Assembly (NCBI GenBank): GCA_018644745.1
Contig: JABGPX010000273.1
Coordinates: 1 to 5,685 of the forward strand
Length of the DNA: 5,685 nucleotides
From: Spirochaetales bacterium
GTDB lineage: Bacteria > Spirochaetota > Spirochaetia > ARS1246
Direction: 5' to 3'
Made by a program: the position numbers and the translations under genes. This document shows, piece after piece, positions 1-5,684 of this stretch; position 1 is the first letter of the stretch; each line of letters starts with the position of its first letter. The notes under the pieces were generated by a model. The model was not told where the DNA came from. It searched no databases and saw only the letters and a list, made by a program, of their open reading frames with translations.

Positions 1-753
1 CTCGCGGGGAGACTCGATTCTGTCCTCCGGCAAATTGAGACGGGTGTAGAGTTTCTGGAAAAACGGTATAACGCTAAATCGCTTATTCTCTATTACCAGG
101 CGTTCTCGAGTACCTTGGGGCCTGTTAGTGAGCTAAAGAAGATATACGATTCGGGCCTTCAGGCACGGGATTTTCGGGAGCTTGTGGTGTCGACAAGACC
201 AGACTGCATCGATAGCGCGAGTGCCGCTTTACTTGGTGGATATGTTCGCGACGGATTTGATGTCTGGGTTGAGCTTGGCCTGCAATCGGCGAGCAACTTT
301 ACTCTTCGGCGGATCGGCCGCGGACACACCGTGGAGCAGTTTGATCAAGCTGTCCAACTGCTGCGCGGCTGCGGCGTGAAAATTGCCGCTCATGTCATAT
401 TTGGCCTTCCCGGTGAGGGCGAGGAACAAATACTCAATACTGTTCGGCATGTCGCGGGTCTCGGAATCGACGGCATAAAGATTCATGATCTCCATATACC
501 TCGTAATTCCAGGCTTTTGGCGGAGTATCTTCTAGGTGAGATTTCCATTCCTGCGCCCGGGAGACATCTTGATTATACAATCGCCGCCCTCGAGCTCCTT
601 CATCCTGATACAGTTGTCATGAGGCTTACTTGCGACACTCCGGTACATAGCAGGGCGCTGCCTGTAAATCCACTTCGAAAGGGTGTATTTATCAATCTCG
701 TTCAGAGAGAAATGATGAAAAGGGCGACTTTTCAGGGGCGGCTTTATAAGTAG
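1..753 (+). CDS. Radical SAM protein, YhcC/TIGR01212 family (C-terminal part, 5' end outside window)
   Basis: The reading frame is open from base 1 and shows the last 250 residues of a protein that in E. coli YhcC is about 309 residues. The N-terminal part with the CxxxCxxC [4Fe-4S] motif should therefore lie just left of the window and cannot be checked here. Family-type motifs visible in the fragment are YYQAFSST (about residues 31-38), STRPDC (64-69), the ELGLQSAS strand (91-98), GRGH (106-109), HVIFGLPGE (131-139) and IKIHDLHIPRNSRLLAEY (159-176). These belong to the SAM-binding barrel and to the conserved C-terminal block of this subfamily. A soluble cytosolic enzyme is expected; the substrate of this family is not, to my knowledge, settled. 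The TTG at 115 is only an internal codon, not the start. No T-tract terminator follows the stop at 751-753; an inverted repeat begins two bases later. Confidence 0.88.
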   Translation, partial: LAGRLDSVLRQIETGVEFLEKRYNAKSLILYYQAFSSTLGPVSELKKIYDSGLQARDFRELVVSTRPDCIDSASAALLGGYVRDGFDVWVELGLQSASNFTLRRIGRGHTVEQFDQAVQLLRGCGVKIAAHVIFGLPGEGEEQILNTVRHVAGLGIDGIKIHDLHIPRNSRLLAEYLLGEISIPAPGRHLDYTIAALELLHPDTVVMRLTCDTPVHSRALPVNPLRKGVFINLVQREMMKRATFQGRLYK

Positions 754-754
754 A

Positions 755-840
755 GGAATTCTCACTTTGATCCATTGATGAGGGCTTCTACCGACCGTAG
801 CCATGAAGATGTGTAGTAAATCGATCAAAATGAGAATTCC
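755..840. repeat. Inverted repeat unit 1 (18-bp arms, 50-bp centre)
   Basis: The left arm at 755-772 and the right arm at 823-840 are complementary over 18 bases with one mismatch (a G·U if transcribed). The centre is 50 bases. The outer part of each arm contains AATTCTCA or its complement TGAGAATT. The unit starts two bases after the radical SAM stop codon. No run of T follows the right arm on the plus strand, so a standard intrinsic terminator is not supported. It could be a transcribed stem-loop, a pair of protein-binding sites or a degenerate small repeat element. Confidence 0.75.
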
Positions 841-867
841 CGGCACAATTTCACCAGATTTCGGTCG

Positions 868-954
868 GCAATTCTCAATATGACCGATCGAATACGACCT
901 TCACCTGTTCGCTTGCGCTCTATCTATCGAAAAACTGTTCATATTGAGAATCGC
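868..954. repeat. Inverted repeat unit 2 (13-bp perfect arms plus 2 bp, 55-bp centre)
   Basis: ATTCTCAATATGA at 871-883 is perfectly complementary to TCATATTGAGAAT at 939-951. Two further outer pairs (868-869 with 953-954) follow after one mismatch. The unit is almost the same total length as unit 1 and uses the same AATTCTCA/TGAGAATT core, but the central sequence is different. It lies upstream of the promoter of the 160-residue gene, so it may be a control region for that gene or a diverged sister copy of unit 1. Confidence 0.72.
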
Positions 955-973
955 ACCCTATAAGCAGGTAACC

Positions 974-1002
974 TTGACCTGATGCCCGGTATAACGTACC
1001 GT
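974..1002 (+). promoter_or_regulatory. Predicted leaderless promoter of the 160-residue gene
   Basis: TTGACC at 974-979, a 17-base spacer and TACCGT at 997-1002 form a -35/-10 pair. The ATG at 1009 follows the -10 box after six bases, placing transcription start at or next to the A of the ATG. The -10 box matches TATAAT at only three positions (a TANNNT form). The support comes mainly from the same geometry recurring before three other genes in the window. A short imperfect palindrome, CGGTA-N5-TACCG at 987-1001, overlaps the -10 box and could be an operator. Confidence 0.5.
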
Positions 1003-1008
1003 TTATAA

Positions 1009-1491
1009 ATGCCTACAAAAAACACCGATTTATTTGCCGTGCTAGAGCGAATCAGCGAGCACTATAAGAAAAACATCGATAATCGCTTTGTCCGAGATAC
1101 GTTAATGAGGATGTCCCTCGAGCGGGGCGACTGGGATCATATCAATGTCATTGCCGAACTACCGGAATATGTCAGACTCCAGGGCTTTGAGTATATGGAT
1201 CTGTATGACAAAATATTGGCTCTTGCGCGCTTTGTCCGGCGGGCCCAGGAGGAAGTGCTGCCAACTATTTCATCCGGATCACTGCGCGGCGGTGTATCGC
1301 AGGATGAAATACTCAAAAACATGGCTCTCAGCACCTATGGATCGAACTTGAATATTTTCGCCGATATGATAAACGAGCTCTATATTAAAACTGTCGAGTG
1401 CGATAAGAACGACAATCAACATAATCCGGTATATACACATGTCGCGGAACTCAAAACAATAGGTAGCCTGCTGATTGACGGAAACTCCTAG
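1009..1491 (+). CDS. Conserved-looking hypothetical protein, 160 residues
   Basis: I do not recognise this protein. It is probably cytosolic: there is no signal peptide and no membrane segment. It appears largely alpha-helical and amphipathic. An N-terminal helical stretch (about residues 5-40) is followed by GDWDHINVIAELPEYV (40-55), a basic helix around residues 65-82 (ILALARFVRRAQEE), a Gly/Ser-rich linker (89-96) and two more helices (99-132). It has a single cysteine at 131 and no recognisable catalytic motif or DNA-binding helix-turn-helix. The ATG at 1009 has no Shine-Dalgarno but sits exactly six bases after a candidate -10 box, which supports this start. The gene stands alone: the radical SAM gene ends 255 bp upstream across a repeat-containing gap, and the aminotransferase converges 21 bp downstream. 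Reading-frame length, absence of a longer competing frame and the promoter argue that it is real. Confidence 0.75.
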   Translation: MPTKNTDLFAVLERISEHYKKNIDNRFVRDTLMRMSLERGDWDHINVIAELPEYVRLQGFEYMDLYDKILALARFVRRAQEEVLPTISSGSLRGGVSQDEILKNMALSTYGSNLNIFADMINELYIKTVECDKNDNQHNPVYTHVAELKTIGSLLIDGNS

Positions 1492-1512
1492 TCCGGATTT
1501 GTCATCGCCTGC

Positions 1513-2790
1513 TCAGCCGGCACTGCTGTAAATTTCTCTGAAAAGCGGTTCGATAACGTCCCTTTCTACGCTCGCGTACGCAACGCGGAGCAGATCGTCC
1601 TGAATCGCAATCGTTCCTATGCCTTTTTTGTACAGCAGCTCGTTTCGCAGCTGCTCCGCGTTGCCTTCGCACGCAAAGCTCATGAAGTAGCCCGAATTAA
1701 AGGGCAGCGGGGTTAGCCGGCCGCCGCGCGGATTACTCACTATGTTTTTTACCAGCAGATACCTCTGCTTTAGTTCCTCAAACAGCGCCGACTTCTGTTT
1801 CTCGTAATCCGGATTTCCTAACGACCGAACGAGCAGGCTTTGAGCCGGTCGGGAGCAGTTAGAGATTGACGACCGAATGGAGCCGAGAAGCTTTTTCTCT
1901 ACTGCTTCATAATGAGCTTTTGAAAGAGATTCAGAACCAAAAGTTACAAAACCGATTCGGAATCCCCAGGCATAATCCTCTTTTGTCGGACCATCGACCT
2001 TCACCGCGAGGATGTTCGGATGAACATTGGAGATTAGCGAAAAGAATGAATTTTTGAGTAGTTCATCTTCGAAGAAAAGTCCAAAATACGCATCATCACA
2101 GATCACCAGCAGCGATAAACCAGAGTCCGCTGCTGTTACCAAAGTATCTCGAATTGACTTTGCTTCCTCTACCGTGGGAGTGTAACCGGTTGGGTTATTG
2201 GGAAAATTCAAAACAACGGTAAGCTTTGTACCTCCGGCGGAAGGAATAAGAGCATTTTTAAATCCCTCTATATTGAATCCTCTGCCATTGGAAAAAAAAG
2301 GAAATGTAACAATCTCGGCGCCTTTTCTCTCCTTAAATATCAAGCGATAGTTGCCCCAGAATAGATTGGGAATTACTACTTTGTCATCCGGGTCGATGAA
2401 GAGATCGGCTACTTGAGAGATTCCGTTTGTTAGGCCCGCCACTATCATAGGATGGGACATCTTATCTTTATTTAACGCCGGATTTTTCCGTATCATTTCA
2501 TTCGTCCATAGCTCTCGCAGCTCCGCGACTCCGCCGTTTGGTGCGTATTCGACCGCCTCGGCAGCACTGAGCTCAGGAAGCAATGAACGGCAGACCGCCG
2601 GCATCATCGGTTCGCCGTTCTCCTTCGCCATTCCTATCGTAGCGTTATATAATTTCGCGTGCGTCCCGGCTTCAGCGGCTTGTGAGGCGATTCCTTTTGG
2701 AAAGTAAAATCGGTTTCCAAAATCGGAGAGAAGTCTGCTGACAACAGTTCCTTCAAGAACCTTATTCAATTCGACGGCGAGTTTGTTCAT
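1513..2790 (-). CDS. PLP-dependent aminotransferase, class I/II (fold type I)
   Basis: This 425-residue cytosolic enzyme is expected to transfer an amino group between an amino acid and a 2-oxo acid using pyridoxal phosphate. Visible family features are the N-terminal substrate/cofactor segment with GGVAELRE (86-93) and NFPNNPTG (195-202), where Asn199 matches the cofactor-contacting Asn. Also present are CDDAYFGL (231-238), with Asp232 for the pyridine nitrogen and Tyr235, and GPTKEDYAWGFRIGF (267-281). In that last segment Lys270 is the likely Schiff-base lysine and Arg278 lies eight residues later, as in aspartate aminotransferase. Arg402 in LLRVAYAS is the candidate for the carboxylate-binding arginine. 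The substrate cannot be read from the sequence. I chose the ATG at 2790 rather than the TTG at 2826, because that TTG is part of the TTGACA -35 box and the ATG follows the -10 box by six bases. There is no ribosome site. It is divergent from the VanZ-like gene and convergent with the 160-residue gene. Confidence 0.9.
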   Translation of the reverse strand: MNKLAVELNKVLEGTVVSRLLSDFGNRFYFPKGIASQAAEAGTHAKLYNATIGMAKENGEPMMPAVCRSLLPELSAAEAVEYAPNGGVAELRELWTNEMIRKNPALNKDKMSHPMIVAGLTNGISQVADLFIDPDDKVVIPNLFWGNYRLIFKERKGAEIVTFPFFSNGRGFNIEGFKNALIPSAGGTKLTVVLNFPNNPTGYTPTVEEAKSIRDTLVTAADSGLSLLVICDDAYFGLFFEDELLKNSFFSLISNVHPNILAVKVDGPTKEDYAWGFRIGFVTFGSESLSKAHYEAVEKKLLGSIRSSISNCSRPAQSLLVRSLGNPDYEKQKSALFEELKQRYLLVKNIVSNPRGGRLTPLPFNSGYFMSFACEGNAEQLRNELLYKKGIGTIAIQDDLLRVAYASVERDVIEPLFREIYSSAG

Positions 2791-2796
2791 AGACCA

Positions 2797-2826
2797 AGCA
2801 TATAAGCCGTATATAAAGGATGTCAA
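2797..2826 (-). promoter_or_regulatory. Predicted leaderless promoter of the aminotransferase gene
   Basis: On the minus strand, TTGACA (2826-2821) is followed after 18 bases by TATGCT (2802-2797), then six bases, then the ATG at 2790. An overlapping alternative -10 is TATATG (2804-2799) with a 16-base spacer. Either choice puts transcription start within about three bases of the ATG. No Shine-Dalgarno is present before the ATG. The -35 is a full consensus match, making this the strongest of the four similar promoters. Confidence 0.65.
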
Positions 2827-2840
2827 TAATAGATGATTGG

Positions 2841-2869
2841 TTGACTACATAGTGCTCATACGATAACTT
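2841..2869 (+). promoter_or_regulatory. Predicted leaderless promoter of the VanZ-like gene
   Basis: TTGACT (2841-2846), a 17-base spacer and TAACTT (2864-2869) are followed by six pyrimidine-rich bases and the ATG at 2876. The spacing is identical to that of the promoter at 974-1002. The bases before the ATG (CCCTCT) cannot act as a Shine-Dalgarno. The -35 box is only 14 bases from the divergent -35 box of the aminotransferase, so the two promoters stand back to back and polymerase binding may be mutually exclusive or co-regulated. Confidence 0.5.
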
Positions 2870-2875
2870 CCCTCT

Positions 2876-3304
2876 ATGTCCGGGCAAGCGATCAGAATTA
2901 TTCTTCTTGTTATTTTGGCTGTTGGAATTCTTGTTCTCTCCCTTCTGCCGGAAACTCCCCTTTCGGTTACATATCTCATGGGCCTTGATAAAGTACAACA
3001 TTGGCTTGCATATACCTGCCTTGGTTTCCTCGTTCTGCTTACAATACAGGGCCGCAAGGGAGTTCTTCTCCTGTACTTTGGCCTATCGGTTTTCGCCTGC
3101 ACGATGTACGGCGGCTTGATCGAAGTACTTCAGGGATTTACAGGCAGAAATCCGGATATTGCGGATTTTTTCGTAAACATGTTCGGAGCTTCTGCCGGGG
3201 GTGTCCTGGCAATTGGATTTATTGAGATATCGAGAAGCCGCAGCCAAAAACAGGCAGCGCGTGACGAATCTGATATAGAAGGCAATGCCGACGGTCTCGA
3301 TTGA
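2876..3304 (+). CDS. VanZ-like family integral membrane protein
   Basis: This is a 142-residue membrane protein with four predicted hydrophobic segments at about residues 6-24, 42-58, 62-80 and 97-117, and a polar, charged C-terminal tail (118-142). The VanZ-like motif set is present: DKVQHWLAYTCLGFL (38-52, with Asp38, Lys39 and His42), GLIEVLQ (80-86, with Glu83 and Gln86) and GRNPDIADFFVNMFGASAGG (90-109, with Arg91, Asp94, Asp97 and Asn101). The name comes from the teicoplanin-resistance accessory protein VanZ, but most members are ordinary chromosomal proteins of unclear function, and nothing here suggests a glycopeptide-resistance cluster. The ATG at 2876 lies six bases after the candidate -10 box and has no Shine-Dalgarno; the first hydrophobic segment begins almost immediately, which fits this start. 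The gene is followed 34 bp later by the 524-residue gene, whose own -35 box overlaps this stop codon. Confidence 0.87.
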   Translation: MSGQAIRIILLVILAVGILVLSLLPETPLSVTYLMGLDKVQHWLAYTCLGFLVLLTIQGRKGVLLLYFGLSVFACTMYGGLIEVLQGFTGRNPDIADFFVNMFGASAGGVLAIGFIEISRSRSQKQAARDESDIEGNADGLD

Positions 3305-3330
3305 CATCGAGGGCCATTTTCACCTACAGT
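3301..3330 (+). promoter_or_regulatory. Predicted near-leaderless promoter of the 524-residue gene, overlapping the VanZ-like stop codon
   Basis: TTGACA (3301-3306) contains the TGA stop codon of the VanZ-like gene. After an 18-base spacer comes TACAGT (3325-3330), which matches the -10 consensus at four of six positions. The ATG at 3339 follows eight bases later, so the transcript would start one or two bases before the ATG. This matches the other three promoters in the window and favours 3339 over the upstream ATG at 3285. Read-through from the VanZ-like promoter is also possible. Confidence 0.55.
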
Positions 3331-3338
3331 TGTACCCC

Positions 3339-4913
3339 ATGAGCGGGGCTGAAAAACCAAAAAAAAGCAAAAAACAATCCTCAAAAAAAGAACCTGGAAG
3401 TTTTGGTTTCCTTGAGCGAATTTTATCTTTTGTTAGCGGAGGCGGAGATCCTGACCGGGAAAAAAAGCGTCTGCTCAAGGAGATAGCCAAGCAGCTCAAG
3501 AAGCAGCGCTTCAAGTTTTACCGGCCTAAAAGCGGGGAGGTTCTTCCTGGGCTTGCCAAGTTCTTTTATGATATCTATAAAGCAGTTGCCGCAGCGCATC
3601 TGCTTATCGATCACGCGGAATCCTCAAACGTACTCAAGACCATAGTAATCGAAACTTTTCTAAAACCTGAACAGCGGGATATTCAGGATAAGTTCGATGA
3701 GGAAGTAATCCGCGTCCGATCGCAGGAAATACCTCCAAAAGATTTGGCCGCGGAATATAAAGAGCATATTATTGCTTTCTTTTCGGCCTTTGATAATGAG
3801 ACGGTTCGTCAGATTAACTCTATGTATAATCTCGTCGACATCTTTCTGCAAATTATTCATTTTGATTATTATTTCCTCATAAAGAAATTTGATTCTGGAT
3901 TTGCCGAGAGCGATTTCAAATACAAACCTCGTTTCGAGGCAATCGGCTCCGAGTATTTGTCCGACGATCTCAAGGATTTTATTGAGATCATGCCGCTTGT
4001 TAATGAGAAGCAAAGCTGGACGGACTTGTTCGAGATTCTCAGAATTTACAAGGGAACGCAGGTTATGTCCGCGCAGCAGTGGAAAACCGCTCTACGCTCC
4101 ATTTCTGAAGTGCAAAAGAGCGGGATTTTCCCACTTATGGTACAGCACATTGATGGGAATCCCTTTTACGCGCCTAAATCCACGGCCCCGAGTCATAAGA
4201 TTGTTGAGGAATACCTTTCCAAACTGAAAACCCGAATTGAAATGACTATTCAGAAAATTCTCAATGAGCGTAGAAAGAATAAGATCGATGATCTTGCGCA
4301 GCGAGTATTCGGCACGACTGCGATATCGAGAATGCGTAATTATACCGAAGAAGCAAATGTCAGTTTTTCTAAGAAAATGCTCGGGGGATATGTGCATGTC
4401 GCTCCGTTGAATTATCTCAAATCGTTCCTTCTCGACCATTTTAAGGGAGAAATAAAGGCCACGATCGACCTACTCCTTATTAGAGGGCAGTGGGCGGCGA
4501 CCGTTCTGTCCCAGCAGCTATCCGAGTCTTTTCACCATCTTATGGACCTCACCGATCAGCTGCTCAAGTTCGATGAAGCGCTGGCAGAGGATGGGCATAA
4601 AGGTGCGGCAATTAAAACGGCTCTTTATAAAGTAGAGCGCGACAAAGGTATGATGAAAATCCTCAAACAGTACTTATCAGATATAAACGGCGAGGCTTTC
4701 CGCATCACCAAAGAATCCGCCCAGAATCTCATTTCGGTGGCGAAGTATCTCAAATCAGTATTAGAGGATTACAAGACCAGACCTCCGGAAATGATATTAA
4801 ACTGGCGTGAAATAGAAACCGCAACCGACGGAAATATTGAAAAGTCGATCACGGTTATATATAAGAAAATATACTATTTCACCCAGCTCCTGCAGTACTA
4901 TACAAAGAGCTAG
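3339..4913 (+). CDS. Spirochaete protein of unknown function (DUF5312-like), 524 residues
   Basis: This is a large, charged, probably cytosolic protein without signal peptide or membrane segment. The N-terminus is a lysine/serine-rich, probably disordered tail (residues 1-20). Next comes a short hydrophobic helix with a Gly-Gly-Gly turn (21-36), then a very basic block, REKKRLLKEIAKQLKKQR (40-57). The rest reads as a long series of helices rich in Leu, Ile, Phe and Tyr, including HVAPLNYLKSFLLDHF near residue 351, and ends in an aromatic-rich IYYFTQLLQYYTKS. I recognise it only as resembling a family described in spirochaetes (DUF5312, from memory); no function is known to me. The frame extends upstream to an ATG at 3285, which would overlap the VanZ-like gene by 20 bp. 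Its AGAAGG is only two bases from that ATG, whereas 3339 has the promoter spacing shared by three other genes, so I prefer 3339. The 3' end overlaps folE on the other strand by four bases. Confidence 0.85.
   Translation: MSGAEKPKKSKKQSSKKEPGSFGFLERILSFVSGGGDPDREKKRLLKEIAKQLKKQRFKFYRPKSGEVLPGLAKFFYDIYKAVAAAHLLIDHAESSNVLKTIVIETFLKPEQRDIQDKFDEEVIRVRSQEIPPKDLAAEYKEHIIAFFSAFDNETVRQINSMYNLVDIFLQIIHFDYYFLIKKFDSGFAESDFKYKPRFEAIGSEYLSDDLKDFIEIMPLVNEKQSWTDLFEILRIYKGTQVMSAQQWKTALRSISEVQKSGIFPLMVQHIDGNPFYAPKSTAPSHKIVEEYLSKLKTRIEMTIQKILNERRKNKIDDLAQRVFGTTAISRMRNYTEEANVSFSKKMLGGYVHVAPLNYLKSFLLDHFKGEIKATIDLLLIRGQWAATVLSQQLSESFHHLMDLTDQLLKFDEALAEDGHKGAAIKTALYKVERDKGMMKILKQYLSDINGEAFRITKESAQNLISVAKYLKSVLEDYKTRPPEMILNWREIETATDGNIEKSITVIYKKIYYFTQLLQYYTKS
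4910..4913. other. Shared CTAG stop codons of two convergent genes
   Basis: The palindrome CTAG supplies the TAG stop of the 524-residue gene on the plus strand (4911-4913) and the TAG stop of folE on the minus strand (4912-4910). There is no space between the genes, and I see no stem followed by a T-tract nearby. Termination must therefore occur inside the opposing gene or depend on a factor, and the two transcripts probably overlap at their 3' ends. Confidence 0.9.
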
Positions 4914-5476
4914 TGGCTTGTGTTGCCAATGAGATTGAGGAACTCGAGCCGTGTAGCCTGATCGTCGTGAAAGCTTCCGAGAACCGACGAAGTGGTCATT
5001 AATGACTGCTGTTTTTCTACACCCCTCATCATCATGCACAGGTGTCTGCATTCCATAACCACCCCTACGCCCTCAGCATCGACGGTATCACGAATTTCTT
5101 TGGCAATTTGTGCAGTAAGCCGTTCCTGTATCTGCAGTTTCCTTGCGAAATGATCAGCAATACGCGCGAGCTTGCTAACACCGAGCACTTTGTTTTTTGC
5201 GATATACCCAATATGGCATCTTCCGAAGAAGGGCAGCATGTGATGCTCGCAGAGACTATAGACTTCGATATCTCTAGCGAGGATCATGTTGTTGGCCTCG
5301 GACTCGAATACCGCGTTGTTGATAACAACTTTTAGATCGTCCCTATAACCGCTGGTTAAGTAGGTCCAGGCACGCGCGACTCTATCGGGAGTCTTTAGAA
5401 GGCCTTCTCTTTCCGGATCTTCTCCTATTTCGATGAGCAGCTCTCTAATGAGTCCTCTTACGCGTTCTTCATTCAT
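4910..5476 (-). CDS. folE: GTP cyclohydrolase I (FolE)
   Basis: The enzyme converts GTP to 7,8-dihydroneopterin triphosphate plus formate, the first step of folate (and other pterin or deazapurine) synthesis, in the cytosol as a homodecamer-type enzyme. The 188-residue length is normal for a short bacterial FolE. Visible motifs are KTPDRVARAW (28-37) and SLCEHHMLPFFGRCHIGYI (74-92), with Cys76 and His79 as zinc ligands and His78 as catalytic histidine. Also visible are GVSKLARIADHFARKLQIQERLT (99-121) and HLCMMMRGV (145-153), with His145 catalytic and Cys147 the third zinc ligand, followed by QQSLMTTSSVLGSF (156-169). All key residues are present, so it should be active as a classical zinc-dependent type. 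The ATG at 5476 overlaps the folK stop by eight bases (ATGAATGA arrangement), indicating translational coupling in a folate operon. The FolK neighbour argues for a folate role rather than queuosine. Confidence 0.97.
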   Translation of the reverse strand: MNEERVRGLIRELLIEIGEDPEREGLLKTPDRVARAWTYLTSGYRDDLKVVINNAVFESEANNMILARDIEVYSLCEHHMLPFFGRCHIGYIAKNKVLGVSKLARIADHFARKLQIQERLTAQIAKEIRDTVDAEGVGVVMECRHLCMMMRGVEKQQSLMTTSSVLGSFHDDQATRLEFLNLIGNTSH

Positions 5477-5684
5477 CTATGATGTTTCTCCTTATTTCCG
5501 CGGTAACACCTTTCAATGCGTGCATACCTGCGGTGCTGGCTGATTGCGCGATCTCAGATACCTGTCTGCCGTCGCCCGGGACTGTGAGATCAGGATCAAG
5601 TTCCATGAGCGGACGGCTGAGAAATGCTCTTTTCAATATATGCCTGTCCGGCACCTCGAAATTTCGTCTTTTGATAATCCGCGA
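5469..5684 (-). CDS. folK: HPPK, 2-amino-4-hydroxy-6-hydroxymethyldihydropteridine pyrophosphokinase (FolK), C-terminal part
   Basis: The minus-strand frame is open to the right edge and shows the last 71 residues; the 5' part lies outside the window. The segment VPDRHILKRAFLSRPLMELDPDL followed by TVPGDGRQVSEI aligns in order with the E. coli FolK C-terminus (VPHYDMKNRGFMLWPLFEIAPEL and onward). This is the part that closes over ATP. The arginine seven residues after the proline (E. coli Arg121) is kept. The histidine directly after the proline (E. coli His115) is aspartate here, although a histidine occurs two residues later. The enzyme would pyrophosphorylate 6-hydroxymethyl-dihydropterin, downstream of the neighbouring FolE. 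The tail after the conserved block (about residues 50-71) is longer than in E. coli. The assignment rests on a short fragment and on operon context. Confidence 0.75.
   Translation of the reverse strand, partial: SRIIKRRNFEVPDRHILKRAFLSRPLMELDPDLTVPGDGRQVSEIAQSASTAGMHALKGVTAEIRRNIIDE
5488..5493 (-). promoter_or_regulatory. folE: Ribosome binding site of folE
   Basis: AAGGAG lies on the minus strand inside the end of folK, 11 bases before the folE ATG at 5476. The spacing is somewhat long but the match to the 16S rRNA tail is good. It is the only well-formed Shine-Dalgarno before a gene start in this window, which contrasts with the promoter-proximal genes that lack one. It shows that the organism uses Shine-Dalgarno initiation inside operons. 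Confidence 0.6.

Noticed and set aside
755..840. Intrinsic terminator for the radical SAM gene
   Set aside because: The stem has a 50-base centre and no T-tract after it on the plus strand.
532..846. Minus-strand frame of 104 codons crossing the end of the radical SAM gene
   Set aside because: It lies mostly antisense to a clearly coding region, has no family similarity and runs into the repeat region; a shadow frame.
755..954. Integron attC sites or a CRISPR array
   Set aside because: No RYYYAAC/GTTRRRY core sites, no integrase, only two units, and inverted rather than direct repeats with no regular spacers.
990..995. TATAAC as -10 box of the 160-residue gene
   Set aside because: It is a better -10 by sequence, but TTGACC lies only 10 bases upstream and no other -35 box is at 16-18 bases; TACCGT with a 17-base spacer fits the pattern of the other genes.
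2788..2826. TTG at 2826 as aminotransferase start, adding 12 residues
   Set aside because: The TTG is part of the TTGACA -35 box, has no ribosome site, and the extra residues are not family-like; the ATG at 2790 fits the promoter.
2876..3304. Glycopeptide resistance cluster because of the VanZ-like gene
   Set aside because: No vanHAX, vanS/R or transposon genes are nearby; VanZ-like proteins are widespread and mostly unrelated to resistance.
5042..5335. Plus-strand 97-codon frame within folE
   Set aside because: It is antisense to folE, whose zinc and catalytic motifs are all intact; a shadow frame.
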